Part shown: one piece after another, positions 1 to 8,057 of the stretch
How positions within the stretch are numbered: the first letter of the stretch is position 1
Layout: the number at the start of each line of letters is the position of its first letter
Assembly (NCBI RefSeq): GCF_030548295.1
Contig: NZ_JAUOSB010000016.1
Location: forward strand, 1 to 58,643
Source: Wenyingzhuangia sp. 2_MG-2023
GTDB taxonomy: Bacteria; Bacteroidota; Bacteroidia; Flavobacteriales; Flavobacteriaceae
Length of the DNA stretch: 58,643 bases
Direction of reading: 5' to 3'
Position numbers and translations under genes: made by a program
The notes under the pieces: model-generated
Database searches by the model: none
What the model was told of the DNA's origin: nothing
The model's input: only the letters and a program-made list of their open reading frames with translations

Positions 1-158
1 TTTTAACTAAAAATAAAGCAGCTTAATTAATAATCCGAAATTTAAAAGATTACTCTTGTTTTATAGGGGTCAAAACAAGCATTAAAAAATCTATTTTTGA
101 AGTTGAAAAAGATTACTTGCTTAGATGAACAAGCTAGAAATGTCAATTATTTAATCAA

Positions 159-806
159 ATGGAATTATCAATTTTTACAGGTTCTACAAATTTTTTAGCC
201 ATTATTAGTATTTCTATTTTTATGGCCATTAGTCCAGGTCCTGATTTTTTTATGGTCTCTAGAAACAGCATTCTGTACAATAAAATTGCTGGAATTTATT
301 CTGCACTAGGGATCAGTCTTTCGATCTGGATACATGTTGCTTATTCTATTGCTGGATTGGCAATTTTAATTGCAAAATCTATATTTGTATTTACCCTAAT
401 CAAATACATTGGAGCTGCGTATTTGATATTTATGGGTTTCAAAACCATTTTTTCTAAATCAAACACCAAACGTTTTACCAACCAAAAAACAACCAGTACA
501 AATATTAGCAAATTAAAAGCGTTTAAAATAGGGTTTATCACCAATGCTCTTAACCCAAAAGCCACTATTTTTTTTCTGAGTATTTTTACACAGATCGTTA
601 CTGTAGATACCACACTAACCGTTCAAATTATCTATGGTGTAATAATTTCTGTAACACATTTTGTTTGGTTTTATGGGGTTGCTTCTTTCTTTTCTCATCC
701 GAAAATCCTAGACAAGTTTCAAAAATTTCAAAAAAGAATAGAAACTGTTGTTGGAATAGCATTGATCCTTTTTGGGCTAAAAGTTGCTTTTACCAAATCT
801 AATTAA
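159..806 (+). CDS. LysE family translocator (amino-acid/metabolite exporter)
   Basis: The 215-residue product is strongly hydrophobic with about six membrane segments, as in LysE/RhtB exporters. The N-terminal SPGPD motif (residues 25-29) and the NALNPKA motif near residue 130 are the two hallmark stretches of the family. Family members export basic or neutral amino acids, or related small molecules, across the inner membrane by proton exchange; the substrate cannot be read from sequence. A TATTTTTG -7-like motif lies at 92-99. The gene is followed by an SMR exporter in the same direction, so the two may form a small export unit. Confidence 0.9.
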   Translation: MELSIFTGSTNFLAIISISIFMAISPGPDFFMVSRNSILYNKIAGIYSALGISLSIWIHVAYSIAGLAILIAKSIFVFTLIKYIGAAYLIFMGFKTIFSKSNTKRFTNQKTTSTNISKLKAFKIGFITNALNPKATIFFLSIFTQIVTVDTTLTVQIIYGVIISVTHFVWFYGVASFFSHPKILDKFQKFQKRIETVVGIALILFGLKVAFTKSN

Positions 807-858
807 TACTACATCCTCTTCTATAAAAACTATTTATCGTTCAGAAAAACAATATCAT

Positions 859-1185
859 ATGAATTGGATTCTTTTAATTATTGCAGGTTTGTTTGAAGTT
901 GCTTTTGCCTCTTGCTTAGGAAAAGCAAAAGAAGTTACAGGCAATGAGGTTTATTGGTGGTATGGTGGCTTTTTAGTTTCATTAATTATTAGCATGTCTT
1001 TGCTTATAAAATCCACGCAAAATTTGCCTATAGGTACGGCATATGCAGTTTGGACAGGTGTGGGAGCTGTAGGAACTGTATTGATGGGAATTTTTATATT
1101 TAAAGAACCTGCTACTTTTTGGAGAGTTTTTTTTATAGCTACTTTGATAGGTTCTATAATTGGGTTAAAATTTGTTTCTCATTGA
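859..1185 (+). CDS. SMR family small multidrug/guanidinium-type efflux protein
   Basis: The 108-residue product has four hydrophobic helices and the conserved membrane-embedded glutamate in helix 1 (LLIIAGLFEVAFA), the proton- and substrate-binding residue of SMR transporters. The PIGTAYAVWTGVGAVGT stretch is the family signature of helix 3. I chose ATG 859, which gives MNWILLIIAGLFE, because an upstream in-frame ATG at 784 would lie inside the preceding LysE gene and add 25 non-conserved residues. The protein may work as a homodimer, since no second SMR subunit is adjacent. SugE/Gdx-type guanidinium export is possible; the subtype is an inference. Confidence 0.88.
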   Translation: MNWILLIIAGLFEVAFASCLGKAKEVTGNEVYWWYGGFLVSLIISMSLLIKSTQNLPIGTAYAVWTGVGAVGTVLMGIFIFKEPATFWRVFFIATLIGSIIGLKFVSH

Positions 1186-1289
1186 TAAAAACAAACGCGA
1201 TAGTTAAAGAACGCTTTTTCATTGAAAAAAATTCACAACAACACAGCTCAATAGTATTAATAAGCCTTCTTAATTTCATCAATAAAAAC

Positions 1290-2126
1290 TTAATCTACTA
1301 TATTCCCTTTTATTTTTAATGCTGCTTTTGTGTAACCAATATCATTCACATAAGCTCCTGTAATATCATCGTAAACTATATATCCTAAATTTTCATTAAA
1401 ATACAAATCAAACAATGCTGTAGTACCATATGCACCTACAACTGAAGCATTTGATGTAAATATGTTTATAGCACCCATATCATTAGGATTTACATTAGTC
1501 TCACTTGTTAATGTAGTGCTAAAAATATTGTTGATGTTCTCATTAGGAGTTATAATATCAATATAATTTTCTGTTCTCATGGTAACTCTAATAGGATGAT
1601 TTCCTACATTTTTCCATGTACCTATTTCTATACCAGAATAATTAGTATTTACTTGTGAATCTGGTATTGTTATTTCCTCGTTTGTAAATAAAATAGGATT
1701 TTCTGTATCAACAATAATCCTATAAATTTTTGACGATGAGTTATCTACATTAGACACTTTAAAATCTACAATATTGGGGTAACTAAAATCTATATTTTCC
1801 TCAACATCATATACTTTAAAATCATCATTATTTATTCTATACTCCATACGAGTACCAAGATATTCAACTGTTGGGGTTAAATTAGCATAATCTACAGGTG
1901 ATGTAAACAAGCAAATAACTAAAGAGTCTGCAGATTGTATACTAGCATTTATAACAGAAAAAGAATGAATCTCTGATGAAATTTTAAAATCTGTAATTGC
2001 TAGTATTTCTTTCTTATCTTCCTCTTCAACAGGTAGTTCAGTATTGTTTTCTGAGCTACAAGATCCAACCATAATTAAAGCAATTATGATAACGTTTATC
2101 TGAAAGTATTTTTTTAAATGTTTCAT
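1290..2126 (-). CDS. putative lipoprotein with DUF5018-like N-terminal region
   Basis: The 278-residue protein starts with a lipoprotein signal ending in a VGSC lipobox (Cys23), followed by an acidic tether (ELPVEEEDKKE). The first half (ITDFKIS..., KVYDVEENIDFSYPNIVDFKVSN..., KIYRIIVD) resembles DUF5018-like surface lipoprotein modules of Bacteroidota, which are beta-rich. The second half has no family I recognise. The SSEN residues after Cys fit a surface-export type signal, which is an inference. It stands alone, divergent from the VOC gene and convergent with the SMR gene. Function unknown. Confidence 0.7.
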   Translation of the reverse strand: MKHLKKYFQINVIIIALIMVGSCSSENNTELPVEEEDKKEILAITDFKISSEIHSFSVINASIQSADSLVICLFTSPVDYANLTPTVEYLGTRMEYRINNDDFKVYDVEENIDFSYPNIVDFKVSNVDNSSSKIYRIIVDTENPILFTNEEITIPDSQVNTNYSGIEIGTWKNVGNHPIRVTMRTENYIDIITPNENINNIFSTTLTSETNVNPNDMGAINIFTSNASVVGAYGTTALFDLYFNENLGYIVYDDITGAYVNDIGYTKAALKIKGNIVD

Positions 2127-2237
2127 TTTATAAAAATACCTTAATTAAATCTATCTCAAAAAGTTAAATAGATATTTAACGTTAATTTATAATTAGAAAA
2201 TTAATGTCGATATTTGGGCTCTATAAAAAGATAAAAT

Positions 2238-2621
2238 ATGTTTACCTTTTCATTCAATCACGTAGCCATTTCTGTAAAAGACGTAAATAAGTCTGTAAAT
2301 TTTTATCAAAAAGTATTAAAACTTAAAGAGATTAAAAACACCGCTTCTTCTTCTGAAACCAGGTGGTTGTCTTTAGGAGATGAAAAACAACTTCATTTAA
2401 TCCCTAGACCTCATTTAGAGGTTACAACCAATAAAGCCGTTCATTTTGCTTTGGCAACAGCTGATATAAATGCCATTGTAAATCATTTAAAAGCTTTAGA
2501 AATTAATTATACAGACTGGCTTGGAACTCCCAACAAAGACTACGTTCGTGATGATGGAATTCAACAGTTTTATTTTCAAGATCCAGATGGATATTGGGTA
2601 GAAATTAACAATGATATTTAA
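2238..2621 (+). CDS. VOC family (glyoxalase/bleomycin-resistance fold) protein
   Basis: This is a 127-residue single VOC domain. It shows the typical start FSFNHVAISVKDVNKSVNFYQKVLKL, a metal-ligand His (NHVAI), a second candidate ligand around H55-H70, and the closing FQDPDGYWVEINND motif carrying the final Glu ligand. VOC proteins bind a divalent metal and act as isomerases, dioxygenases or resistance proteins; the substrate is not predictable. It is monocistronic, ending in a strong hairpin terminator shared with convergent valS. Confidence 0.88.
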   Translation: MFTFSFNHVAISVKDVNKSVNFYQKVLKLKEIKNTASSSETRWLSLGDEKQLHLIPRPHLEVTTNKAVHFALATADINAIVNHLKALEINYTDWLGTPNKDYVRDDGIQQFYFQDPDGYWVEINNDI

Positions 2622-2624
2622 AAT

Positions 2625-2658
2625 AAAAAAGTCGAAAGCATGTGCTTTCGACTTTTTT
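2625..2658. terminator. bidirectional rho-independent terminator between VOC gene and valS
   Basis: A perfect 16-bp stem (2625-2640 pairs with 2643-2658) has a 2-nt TG loop. The stem is A6-GTCGAAAGCA against its complement ending in T6, so it can terminate transcription in both directions. It sits between two convergent genes. Confidence 0.92.
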
Positions 2659-2680
2659 ATAATTATAAATTAAATAATGG

Positions 2681-5314
2681 CTACACCAAAGAACTTAAAC
2701 TTGCTTTAATTGTTTCTATTTTAGACAAAGAATCTGCTTCTTTTTTACGTTCAGCCGCAATTACTTGTTCTGGAGCATTGCTCACAAAACGTTCGTTAGA
2801 CAATTTCTTTTGAACTGATTTCAAGAACCCTTCTGTATATTTTAACTCCTCGTTTAACTTCGCAATCTCAGCTTCTACATCAATAGCCCCAGCCATTGGC
2901 ACAAAATATTCATTAGATTTTACACGGAAGCTTAAGGATCCATCAACAGCAGCATCTACATAAGACAACTCTGCGATGTTACACATCTTAACAATCACTG
3001 CATCAAAATCTTTAGAAATATGATCATTGTTTAAAACAGATAAATCAATGGTCTCTTTAAAAGAAATGTTTTTATCTTTTCTAATGGTTCTAATTCCAGA
3101 AATTACTTCTGATGCCATTTCAAAATTGGCAATGATTTCTTGGTTATAAGAAGTTGCTTTTGGATATTCTGCAATAATCAACGCATCTTCAGGAGTTCTA
3201 TCTGCTATCAATTGCCAAACTTCTTCTGTTAAGTGAGGCATAAATGGATGTAAAATCTTTAAATTATCTTCTAACAATCCTATGATTTCTTTAAAAGTAA
3301 CCGCATCCATTGGATATCCAAAAGCAGGTTTCACCATTTCTAGGAACCAAGATGAAAAATCATCCCAAACCAATTTGTAAATACTCATTAAAGAATCACT
3401 CAAACGGTAGACCTCAAAATTAGCATCAATTTCAGCCAATGTTTTTTGGAACTTCGCTTTGTACCACTCAATCGCAATTTTAGAAGCTTCTGGTTGTGCT
3501 TCCGTTTCAGAAACTACCCATCCTTTAATTAATTTAAATGAGTTCCATATTTTGTTAGAAAAGTTACGTCCTTGTGCACATAAATCTTCATCAAACATTA
3601 AGTCGTTTCCTGCTGCTGCAGATAACAACAATCCTACACGAACACCATCGGCTCCGTATTGTTGCATCAATTCAATAGGATCTGGAGAGTTTCCTAAAGA
3701 TTTAGACATTTTACGTCTTTGTTTATCTCTTACAATTCCCGTAAAATAAACATTGCTAAACGGTTTTTCTTGTCGAAATTCATATCCTGCAAATACCATT
3801 CTAGCTACCCAAAAGAAAATAATATCTGGACCGGTAACCAAATCATTAGTTGGGTAATAATAATTAATTTCTTCATTCTCTGGCTCGTTAATTCCGTTGA
3901 ACACAGAAATTGGCCACAACCAAGAAGAGAACCATGTGTCTAAAGCATCTTCATCTTGCTTTAAGTCAGCAACCGTTAAAGCATTATTTCCTGATTTTTC
4001 TTTAGCCAATGGCAATGCTTCTTCAATAGAAGTTGCTACTACAAACTCCTCTACTCCTTCTCCGTAGAAAAAAGCTGGAATTTGATGTCCCCACCACAAT
4101 TGACGAGAAATATTCCAATCGCGAATATTTTCTAACCAGTGGCGATATGTATTGTTATATCGCTTAGGATACAACTTAATTTCTTCATCTTTTAAAACCG
4201 CATCTAAAGCTGGCTTTACTATTTCTTCCATGCGTAAAAACCACTGAGCAGAAATTTTAGGCTCTATAACTGCCTTTGTTCTTTCTGAGGTTCCTACTTT
4301 ATGCATGTGCTGTTCTACCTTTACCAAAGCTCCAATCTCCTCAAGCTCTTTGGTAATTTCTTTACGAACCACAAAACGGTCTTTTCCGTTGTAATGCAAT
4401 CCATTTTCGTTTAAGGTAGCATCATCGTTTAAAATATCAATAACTTCTAAACCGTGCTTTTCTCCTAACACTTTATCATTTTGATCATGAGCAGGAGTAA
4501 TTTTTAAACAACCTGTTCCAAAATCAATATCTACATATTCATCTTCTATAATAGAAATTACTCTATTCGCAATAGGCACAATCGCTTTCTTTCCTTTTAA
4601 ATGAGCATATCTTTCATCATTTGGATTGATACAAATAGCAGTATCTCCTAACAAGGTTTCTGGACGAGTAGTTGCAATGGTTACCACCTCCTCAGTTCCT
4701 TCAATTTTATAATTGATATGGTAAAAGTTTCCTTGTTTTTCTTCAAAAATCACTTCTTCATCAGACAACGTTGTTTTTGCTTCAGGATCCCAGTTCACCA
4801 TACGGTACCCTCTATAGATATCTCCTTTTTTGTATAAATCCACAAAAACCTTAGTTACTGCTTCACTTAAATCAGCATCCATGGTAAACTTAGTACGTTC
4901 CCAATCGCAAGAAGCTCCAAGTTTCTTTAACTGATCTAAAATAATTCCCCCATGTTTGTCTGTCCATTCCCAAGCATGCTTTAAGAATTCATCACGAGTT
5001 AAATCTTCTTTGTTAATTCCTTCTGCTTTTAACTTCGCTACTACTTTTGCTTCGGTAGCAATAGAAGCATGGTCGGTTCCAGGAACCCAACAAGCATTGT
5101 AACCTCTCAAACGAGCTCTACGAATCAATACGTCTTGAATGGTATTGTTCAACATGTGTCCCATATGTAAAACTCCAGTCACGTTTGGTGGTGGAATGAC
5201 AATGGTATAAGGTGTTTTATCGTTAGGTGTGGAATGAAAATAATTATTTTTCATCCAGTAATCGTACCATTTTTCTTCTACCGCAGTAGCATTGTATGTA
5301 TTTGGAATACTCAT
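2681..5314 (-). CDS. valS: valine--tRNA ligase
   Basis: The 877-residue class Ia aminoacyl-tRNA synthetase charges tRNA-Val with valine in the cytoplasm. It has the HIGH-type motif as PPPNVTGVLHMGHMLN (residues about 40-55), the editing (CP1) domain with TTRPETLLGDTAI, the KMSKS motif as RRKMSKSLGN (about 530), the anticodon-binding domain, and a C-terminal coiled coil (AEIAKLNEELKYTEGFLKSVQKKLSNERFV) typical of ValRS. Length matches bacterial ValRS. ATG 5314 gives the expected MSIPNTYNATAVEEKWYDYW start. It is monocistronic on the minus strand. Confidence 0.98.
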   Translation of the reverse strand: MSIPNTYNATAVEEKWYDYWMKNNYFHSTPNDKTPYTIVIPPPNVTGVLHMGHMLNNTIQDVLIRRARLRGYNACWVPGTDHASIATEAKVVAKLKAEGINKEDLTRDEFLKHAWEWTDKHGGIILDQLKKLGASCDWERTKFTMDADLSEAVTKVFVDLYKKGDIYRGYRMVNWDPEAKTTLSDEEVIFEEKQGNFYHINYKIEGTEEVVTIATTRPETLLGDTAICINPNDERYAHLKGKKAIVPIANRVISIIEDEYVDIDFGTGCLKITPAHDQNDKVLGEKHGLEVIDILNDDATLNENGLHYNGKDRFVVRKEITKELEEIGALVKVEQHMHKVGTSERTKAVIEPKISAQWFLRMEEIVKPALDAVLKDEEIKLYPKRYNNTYRHWLENIRDWNISRQLWWGHQIPAFFYGEGVEEFVVATSIEEALPLAKEKSGNNALTVADLKQDEDALDTWFSSWLWPISVFNGINEPENEEINYYYPTNDLVTGPDIIFFWVARMVFAGYEFRQEKPFSNVYFTGIVRDKQRRKMSKSLGNSPDPIELMQQYGADGVRVGLLLSAAAGNDLMFDEDLCAQGRNFSNKIWNSFKLIKGWVVSETEAQPEASKIAIEWYKAKFQKTLAEIDANFEVYRLSDSLMSIYKLVWDDFSSWFLEMVKPAFGYPMDAVTFKEIIGLLEDNLKILHPFMPHLTEEVWQLIADRTPEDALIIAEYPKATSYNQEIIANFEMASEVISGIRTIRKDKNISFKETIDLSVLNNDHISKDFDAVIVKMCNIAELSYVDAAVDGSLSFRVKSNEYFVPMAGAIDVEAEIAKLNEELKYTEGFLKSVQKKLSNERFVSNAPEQVIAAERKKEADSLSKIETIKASLSSLV

Positions 5315-5390
5315 TCTTTATTTTTTGTTAAATAACAGGTGGTCAAAAATACAAATATCCTTAGGAGAAAAAAAAAATACGGTATAGTTA

Positions 5391-5421
5391 TTGAATGTTT
5401 CAATATTAAAATATAATTTTA
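5391..5421 (+). promoter_or_regulatory. Bacteroidota-type promoter of the DUF1573 gene
   Basis: TTG at 5391-5393 is followed after 20 nt by TAATTTTA (5414-5421), one mismatch from TAnnTTTG. This matches the TTG/TAnnTTTG promoter arrangement known for Bacteroidota primary sigma factor and lies just upstream of ATG 5439. Confidence 0.55.
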
Positions 5422-5438
5422 CTTAAAATTTAATCGAC

Positions 5439-5840
5439 ATGAAAAAATTAATTTTTATACTATGCATGGCTTTAATGCCAGCTTTAAGTTTCGCTCAATA
5501 TGCAAATACAGACAATGACACTAGCTTAAAACCTAAAATGGAATTTGAAACGGAAGTTATTGACTACGGAACCATCAAGCACAATGCAGATGGTGTTCGT
5601 TTTTTTAAATTTGAAAACACAGGTAGTGCCCCTTTAATCATTAAAAGTGTAAAGGGAAGTTGTGGATGTACTGTACCAACCAAGCCTGAAAAACCAATCA
5701 TGCCTGGAGAAGTAGGAGAAATAAAAGTAAAATATGCCACCAACCGCGTAGGTAGATTTACAAAAACGGTAACTATCGTATCTAACGCAAGTGAACATCC
5801 TAAAGTAGTAAAAATTAAAGGAGAAGTTTTAAAAGACTAA
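5439..5840 (+). CDS. DUF1573 domain-containing exported protein
   Basis: The 133-residue protein has a cleavable signal peptide (residues 1-19, ending SFA-Q) and one DUF1573 Ig-like beta-sandwich. The domain shows the hallmark start EFETEVIDYGTIKHNADGVRFFKFENTGSAPLIIKSVKGSCGCTVP and the end VTIVSNASEHPKVVKIKGEV. DUF1573 proteins are abundant secreted or periplasmic proteins of Bacteroidota with no firmly assigned activity. The SCGC pair is the conserved cysteine motif of the family. It has its own promoter upstream and a strong terminator after the stop. Confidence 0.9.
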   Translation: MKKLIFILCMALMPALSFAQYANTDNDTSLKPKMEFETEVIDYGTIKHNADGVRFFKFENTGSAPLIIKSVKGSCGCTVPTKPEKPIMPGEVGEIKVKYATNRVGRFTKTVTIVSNASEHPKVVKIKGEVLKD

Positions 5841-5861
5841 ACTTTATCTTATCATAATTAC

Positions 5862-5894
5862 AACTGCTTATATTTTATAAGCAGTTTTTTTTTA
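5862..5894 (+). terminator. rho-independent terminator after the DUF1573 gene
   Basis: An 11-bp perfect stem (5862-5872 with 5876-5886), a TTT loop and a following T-run give a classic intrinsic terminator 21 nt after the stop codon. Confidence 0.9.
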
Positions 5895-5944
5895 CCCAAT
5901 ATCAAAGTAAAGTACAACTATTCTTTAAGACGATTAGATTTTTG

Positions 5945-5952
5945 TACTTTTG
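5945..5952 (+). promoter_or_regulatory. -7 promoter element of the aminotransferase/proC unit
   Basis: TACTTTTG matches the Bacteroidota -7 consensus TAnnTTTG exactly and lies 29 nt before the start codon at 5982. No clear -33 TTG was found at the usual distance. Confidence 0.5.
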
Positions 5953-5981
5953 TTCCCCTAATTTTAAAACATAAAAACACA

Positions 5982-7175
5982 ATGCTTAGAGTTTCTAACA
6001 AAGGACGTGCTATTCCAGAGTCTCCAATTCGTAAATTGGTTCCTTATGCAGAAGCCGCCAAGAAACGAGGTATTGAAATTTTTCATTTAAACATTGGTCA
6101 GCCTGATATTAAAACACCTAAAATTGCTTTAGATGCTGTTCGTAATATAGATATGGAAGTTTTAGAATATTCTACCTCTAATGGTTCTGAACAATACAGA
6201 GACAAGTTAGTAGGGTATTACCAAAAACACAATATTAAATTAACCAACGAACAAATATTAGTAACCACTGGTGGTTCAGAAGCTTTGTATTTTACCATTG
6301 CTAGTATTACTGATCCTCAGGATGAAATTATTATTCCAGAACCTTTTTATGCCAATTACACCAGTTTCTCTATAGCTGCTGGGGTGCATGTGGTACCTAT
6401 TAATACAAGTATAGACAATGGTTTTGCTTTGCCTAAAATAGATGAGTTTGAAGCTTTGATTACTCCAAGAACTCGTGCTATTTTAATTTGCAATCCTGGA
6501 AATCCAACTGGAACTTTATACAGCAAAGAAGAAATTAAACAATTAAAGAAGTTAGTCGTAAAATACAACTTGTTCTTAATTGCTGATGAAGTGTATCGTG
6601 AATTTGTATATACAGATGATGGTCACTACTCTATTATGGAAGAAAAAGGAATGGATATGAATGCCATCATGATTGACTCTACCTCTAAACGTTATAGTAT
6701 GTGTGGAGCAAGAGTCGGATGTGTAGTATCTCGTAATCCTGAGTTGATTAGTACGGTCATGAAAATGGCACAATCTAGATTGTGTCCTCCTACCATTGCA
6801 CAAATTGCTGCAGAAGCTGCCATAGACACTCCTCAAAGTTATTTTGATGAAGTTCGAGAAGAATACATTGGACGTAGAAATATTTTAATTGAAGAATTGT
6901 CTAAAATAGAAGGTGTTCAGGTAGTAAAACCAAAAGGAGCTTTTTATTGTTTGGTAGATTTGCCTGTAGACAATGCCGATACATTTTCTAAATGGTTGTT
7001 AGAAAGTTACAGTAATAACGGAGAAACAGTCATGTTAGCTCCAGGAAGTGGATTTTATTCCACTCCAAATATTGCGCTTAGCCAAGTAAGAATTGCTTAT
7101 GTGCTAAAAAAAGAAAAATTAATTCGTGCCGTTGCTATTCTTAAAGACGCTATTGAGAAATACAACGCACAATAA
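5982..7175 (+). CDS. pyridoxal-phosphate-dependent class I/II aminotransferase (aspartate aminotransferase-like)
   Basis: The 397-residue fold-type I aminotransferase has LNIGQPDIKTP near the N terminus, NPGNPTG, DEVYREFVY, and the PLP-binding lysine in STSKRYSMCGARVG (around residue 236). The C-terminal domain ends with QVRIAYVLKKEKLIRAVAIL, containing the arginine that binds the substrate carboxylate. It most likely catalyses aspartate/2-oxoglutarate transamination in the cytoplasm. proC follows after 24 nt in the same direction, which suggests an amino-acid biosynthesis pair. Exact substrate specificity is inferred. Confidence 0.92.
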   Translation: MLRVSNKGRAIPESPIRKLVPYAEAAKKRGIEIFHLNIGQPDIKTPKIALDAVRNIDMEVLEYSTSNGSEQYRDKLVGYYQKHNIKLTNEQILVTTGGSEALYFTIASITDPQDEIIIPEPFYANYTSFSIAAGVHVVPINTSIDNGFALPKIDEFEALITPRTRAILICNPGNPTGTLYSKEEIKQLKKLVVKYNLFLIADEVYREFVYTDDGHYSIMEEKGMDMNAIMIDSTSKRYSMCGARVGCVVSRNPELISTVMKMAQSRLCPPTIAQIAAEAAIDTPQSYFDEVREEYIGRRNILIEELSKIEGVQVVKPKGAFYCLVDLPVDNADTFSKWLLESYSNNGETVMLAPGSGFYSTPNIALSQVRIAYVLKKEKLIRAVAILKDAIEKYNAQ

Positions 7176-7199
7176 CCTTATTAAACCAAACAAAATATT

Positions 7200-7997
7200 A
7201 TGAAAAAAATAGTTGTGATTGGTGGTGGAAACATGGGTTTCACCTACGCAGAAGGAATTTACAATGCAAAAATTGCTAACATTGAAATTATTGACAAGTC
7301 TGAAGACAGAGTTGCGGAAATCAATGGAATGAACAAGATGAAAGCTTCTACAAGTTATGATGCTTTATCTAATGCAGATATTATTTTCTTAGCCGTAAAA
7401 CCTCAAATAGCTCCTTTGGTATTTGGAGACATTAAATCTATTGTAAACAAAGATCAATTGTTTGTTTCTGTAATGGCAGGAATGACCATTGAAACCATTC
7501 AACAAGGATTAGATATTGACAAGGTAATTAGATGTATGCCTAACTTACCAGCTTCTATTCAATTAGGAATGACTACTTATGTTGGATCTAAAGAAGTTGC
7601 TAAAGAAAATTTAGATTTAGTTGGAAGTATTTTAAAGTCTACAGGAAAAGCTTTTGAAGTACAAAGTGAAGATATGATTGACAATACTACTGGAATTTCA
7701 GGTAGTGGTTCTGCTTATATTTTTTACTTTATGAATGCGATGGCCGAAGCTGCAGAAAACTTTGGCTTTTCTAGAGAAGAAGCTAAAACTTTAACCGCTC
7801 AAACTTTTGAAGGTGCTGTGGAATTGTACAAACAAAACGACATTTCTTTAGAAGAATGGATGAACCGTGTGGCTTCTAAAGGAGGAACTACTCGTGCTGC
7901 TTTGAACAATTTTGACAGCAATAATGTACACAATTTAATTAAAGAAGGTACGGTAGCTTGTGTAAACAGAGCTAAAGAATTGGCTGCAGACAAATAA
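7200..7997 (+). CDS. proC: pyrroline-5-carboxylate reductase
   Basis: The 265-residue enzyme performs the last step of proline synthesis, NAD(P)H-dependent reduction of 1-pyrroline-5-carboxylate. It begins with the Rossmann motif VIGGGNMGFTYAEGI, contains CMPNLPASIQLGMT, and carries the C-terminal helical dimerisation signature GISGSGSAYIFYFMNAMAEAAENFG followed by VASKGGTTRAALNNF. Length and motif order are standard for ProC. It is co-directional with the aminotransferase 24 nt upstream and ends in a strong terminator. Confidence 0.97.
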   Translation: MKKIVVIGGGNMGFTYAEGIYNAKIANIEIIDKSEDRVAEINGMNKMKASTSYDALSNADIIFLAVKPQIAPLVFGDIKSIVNKDQLFVSVMAGMTIETIQQGLDIDKVIRCMPNLPASIQLGMTTYVGSKEVAKENLDLVGSILKSTGKAFEVQSEDMIDNTTGISGSGSAYIFYFMNAMAEAAENFGFSREEAKTLTAQTFEGAVELYKQNDISLEEWMNRVASKGGTTRAALNNFDSNNVHNLIKEGTVACVNRAKELAADK

Positions 7998-8019
7998 TCT
8001 ACAACCTTTTATAAAAAAC

Positions 8020-8055
8020 AACCCCTTTGTAATTGAATTGCAAAGGGGGTTTTGT
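8020..8055. terminator. terminator between proC and recQ (convergent)
   Basis: CCCCTTTG (8022-8029) pairs with CAAAGGGG (8041-8048), with an inner AATT/AATT pairing, and is followed by a T-rich tract. It lies between two convergent genes. Confidence 0.88.
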
Positions 8056-8057
8056 CT

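Noticed and set aside
1-158. Gene at the left edge
   Set aside because: No open frame of note; only AT-rich sequence and one -7-like motif.
3459-3943. Plus-strand frames inside valS
   Set aside because: Shadow frames of an intact valS on the other strand.
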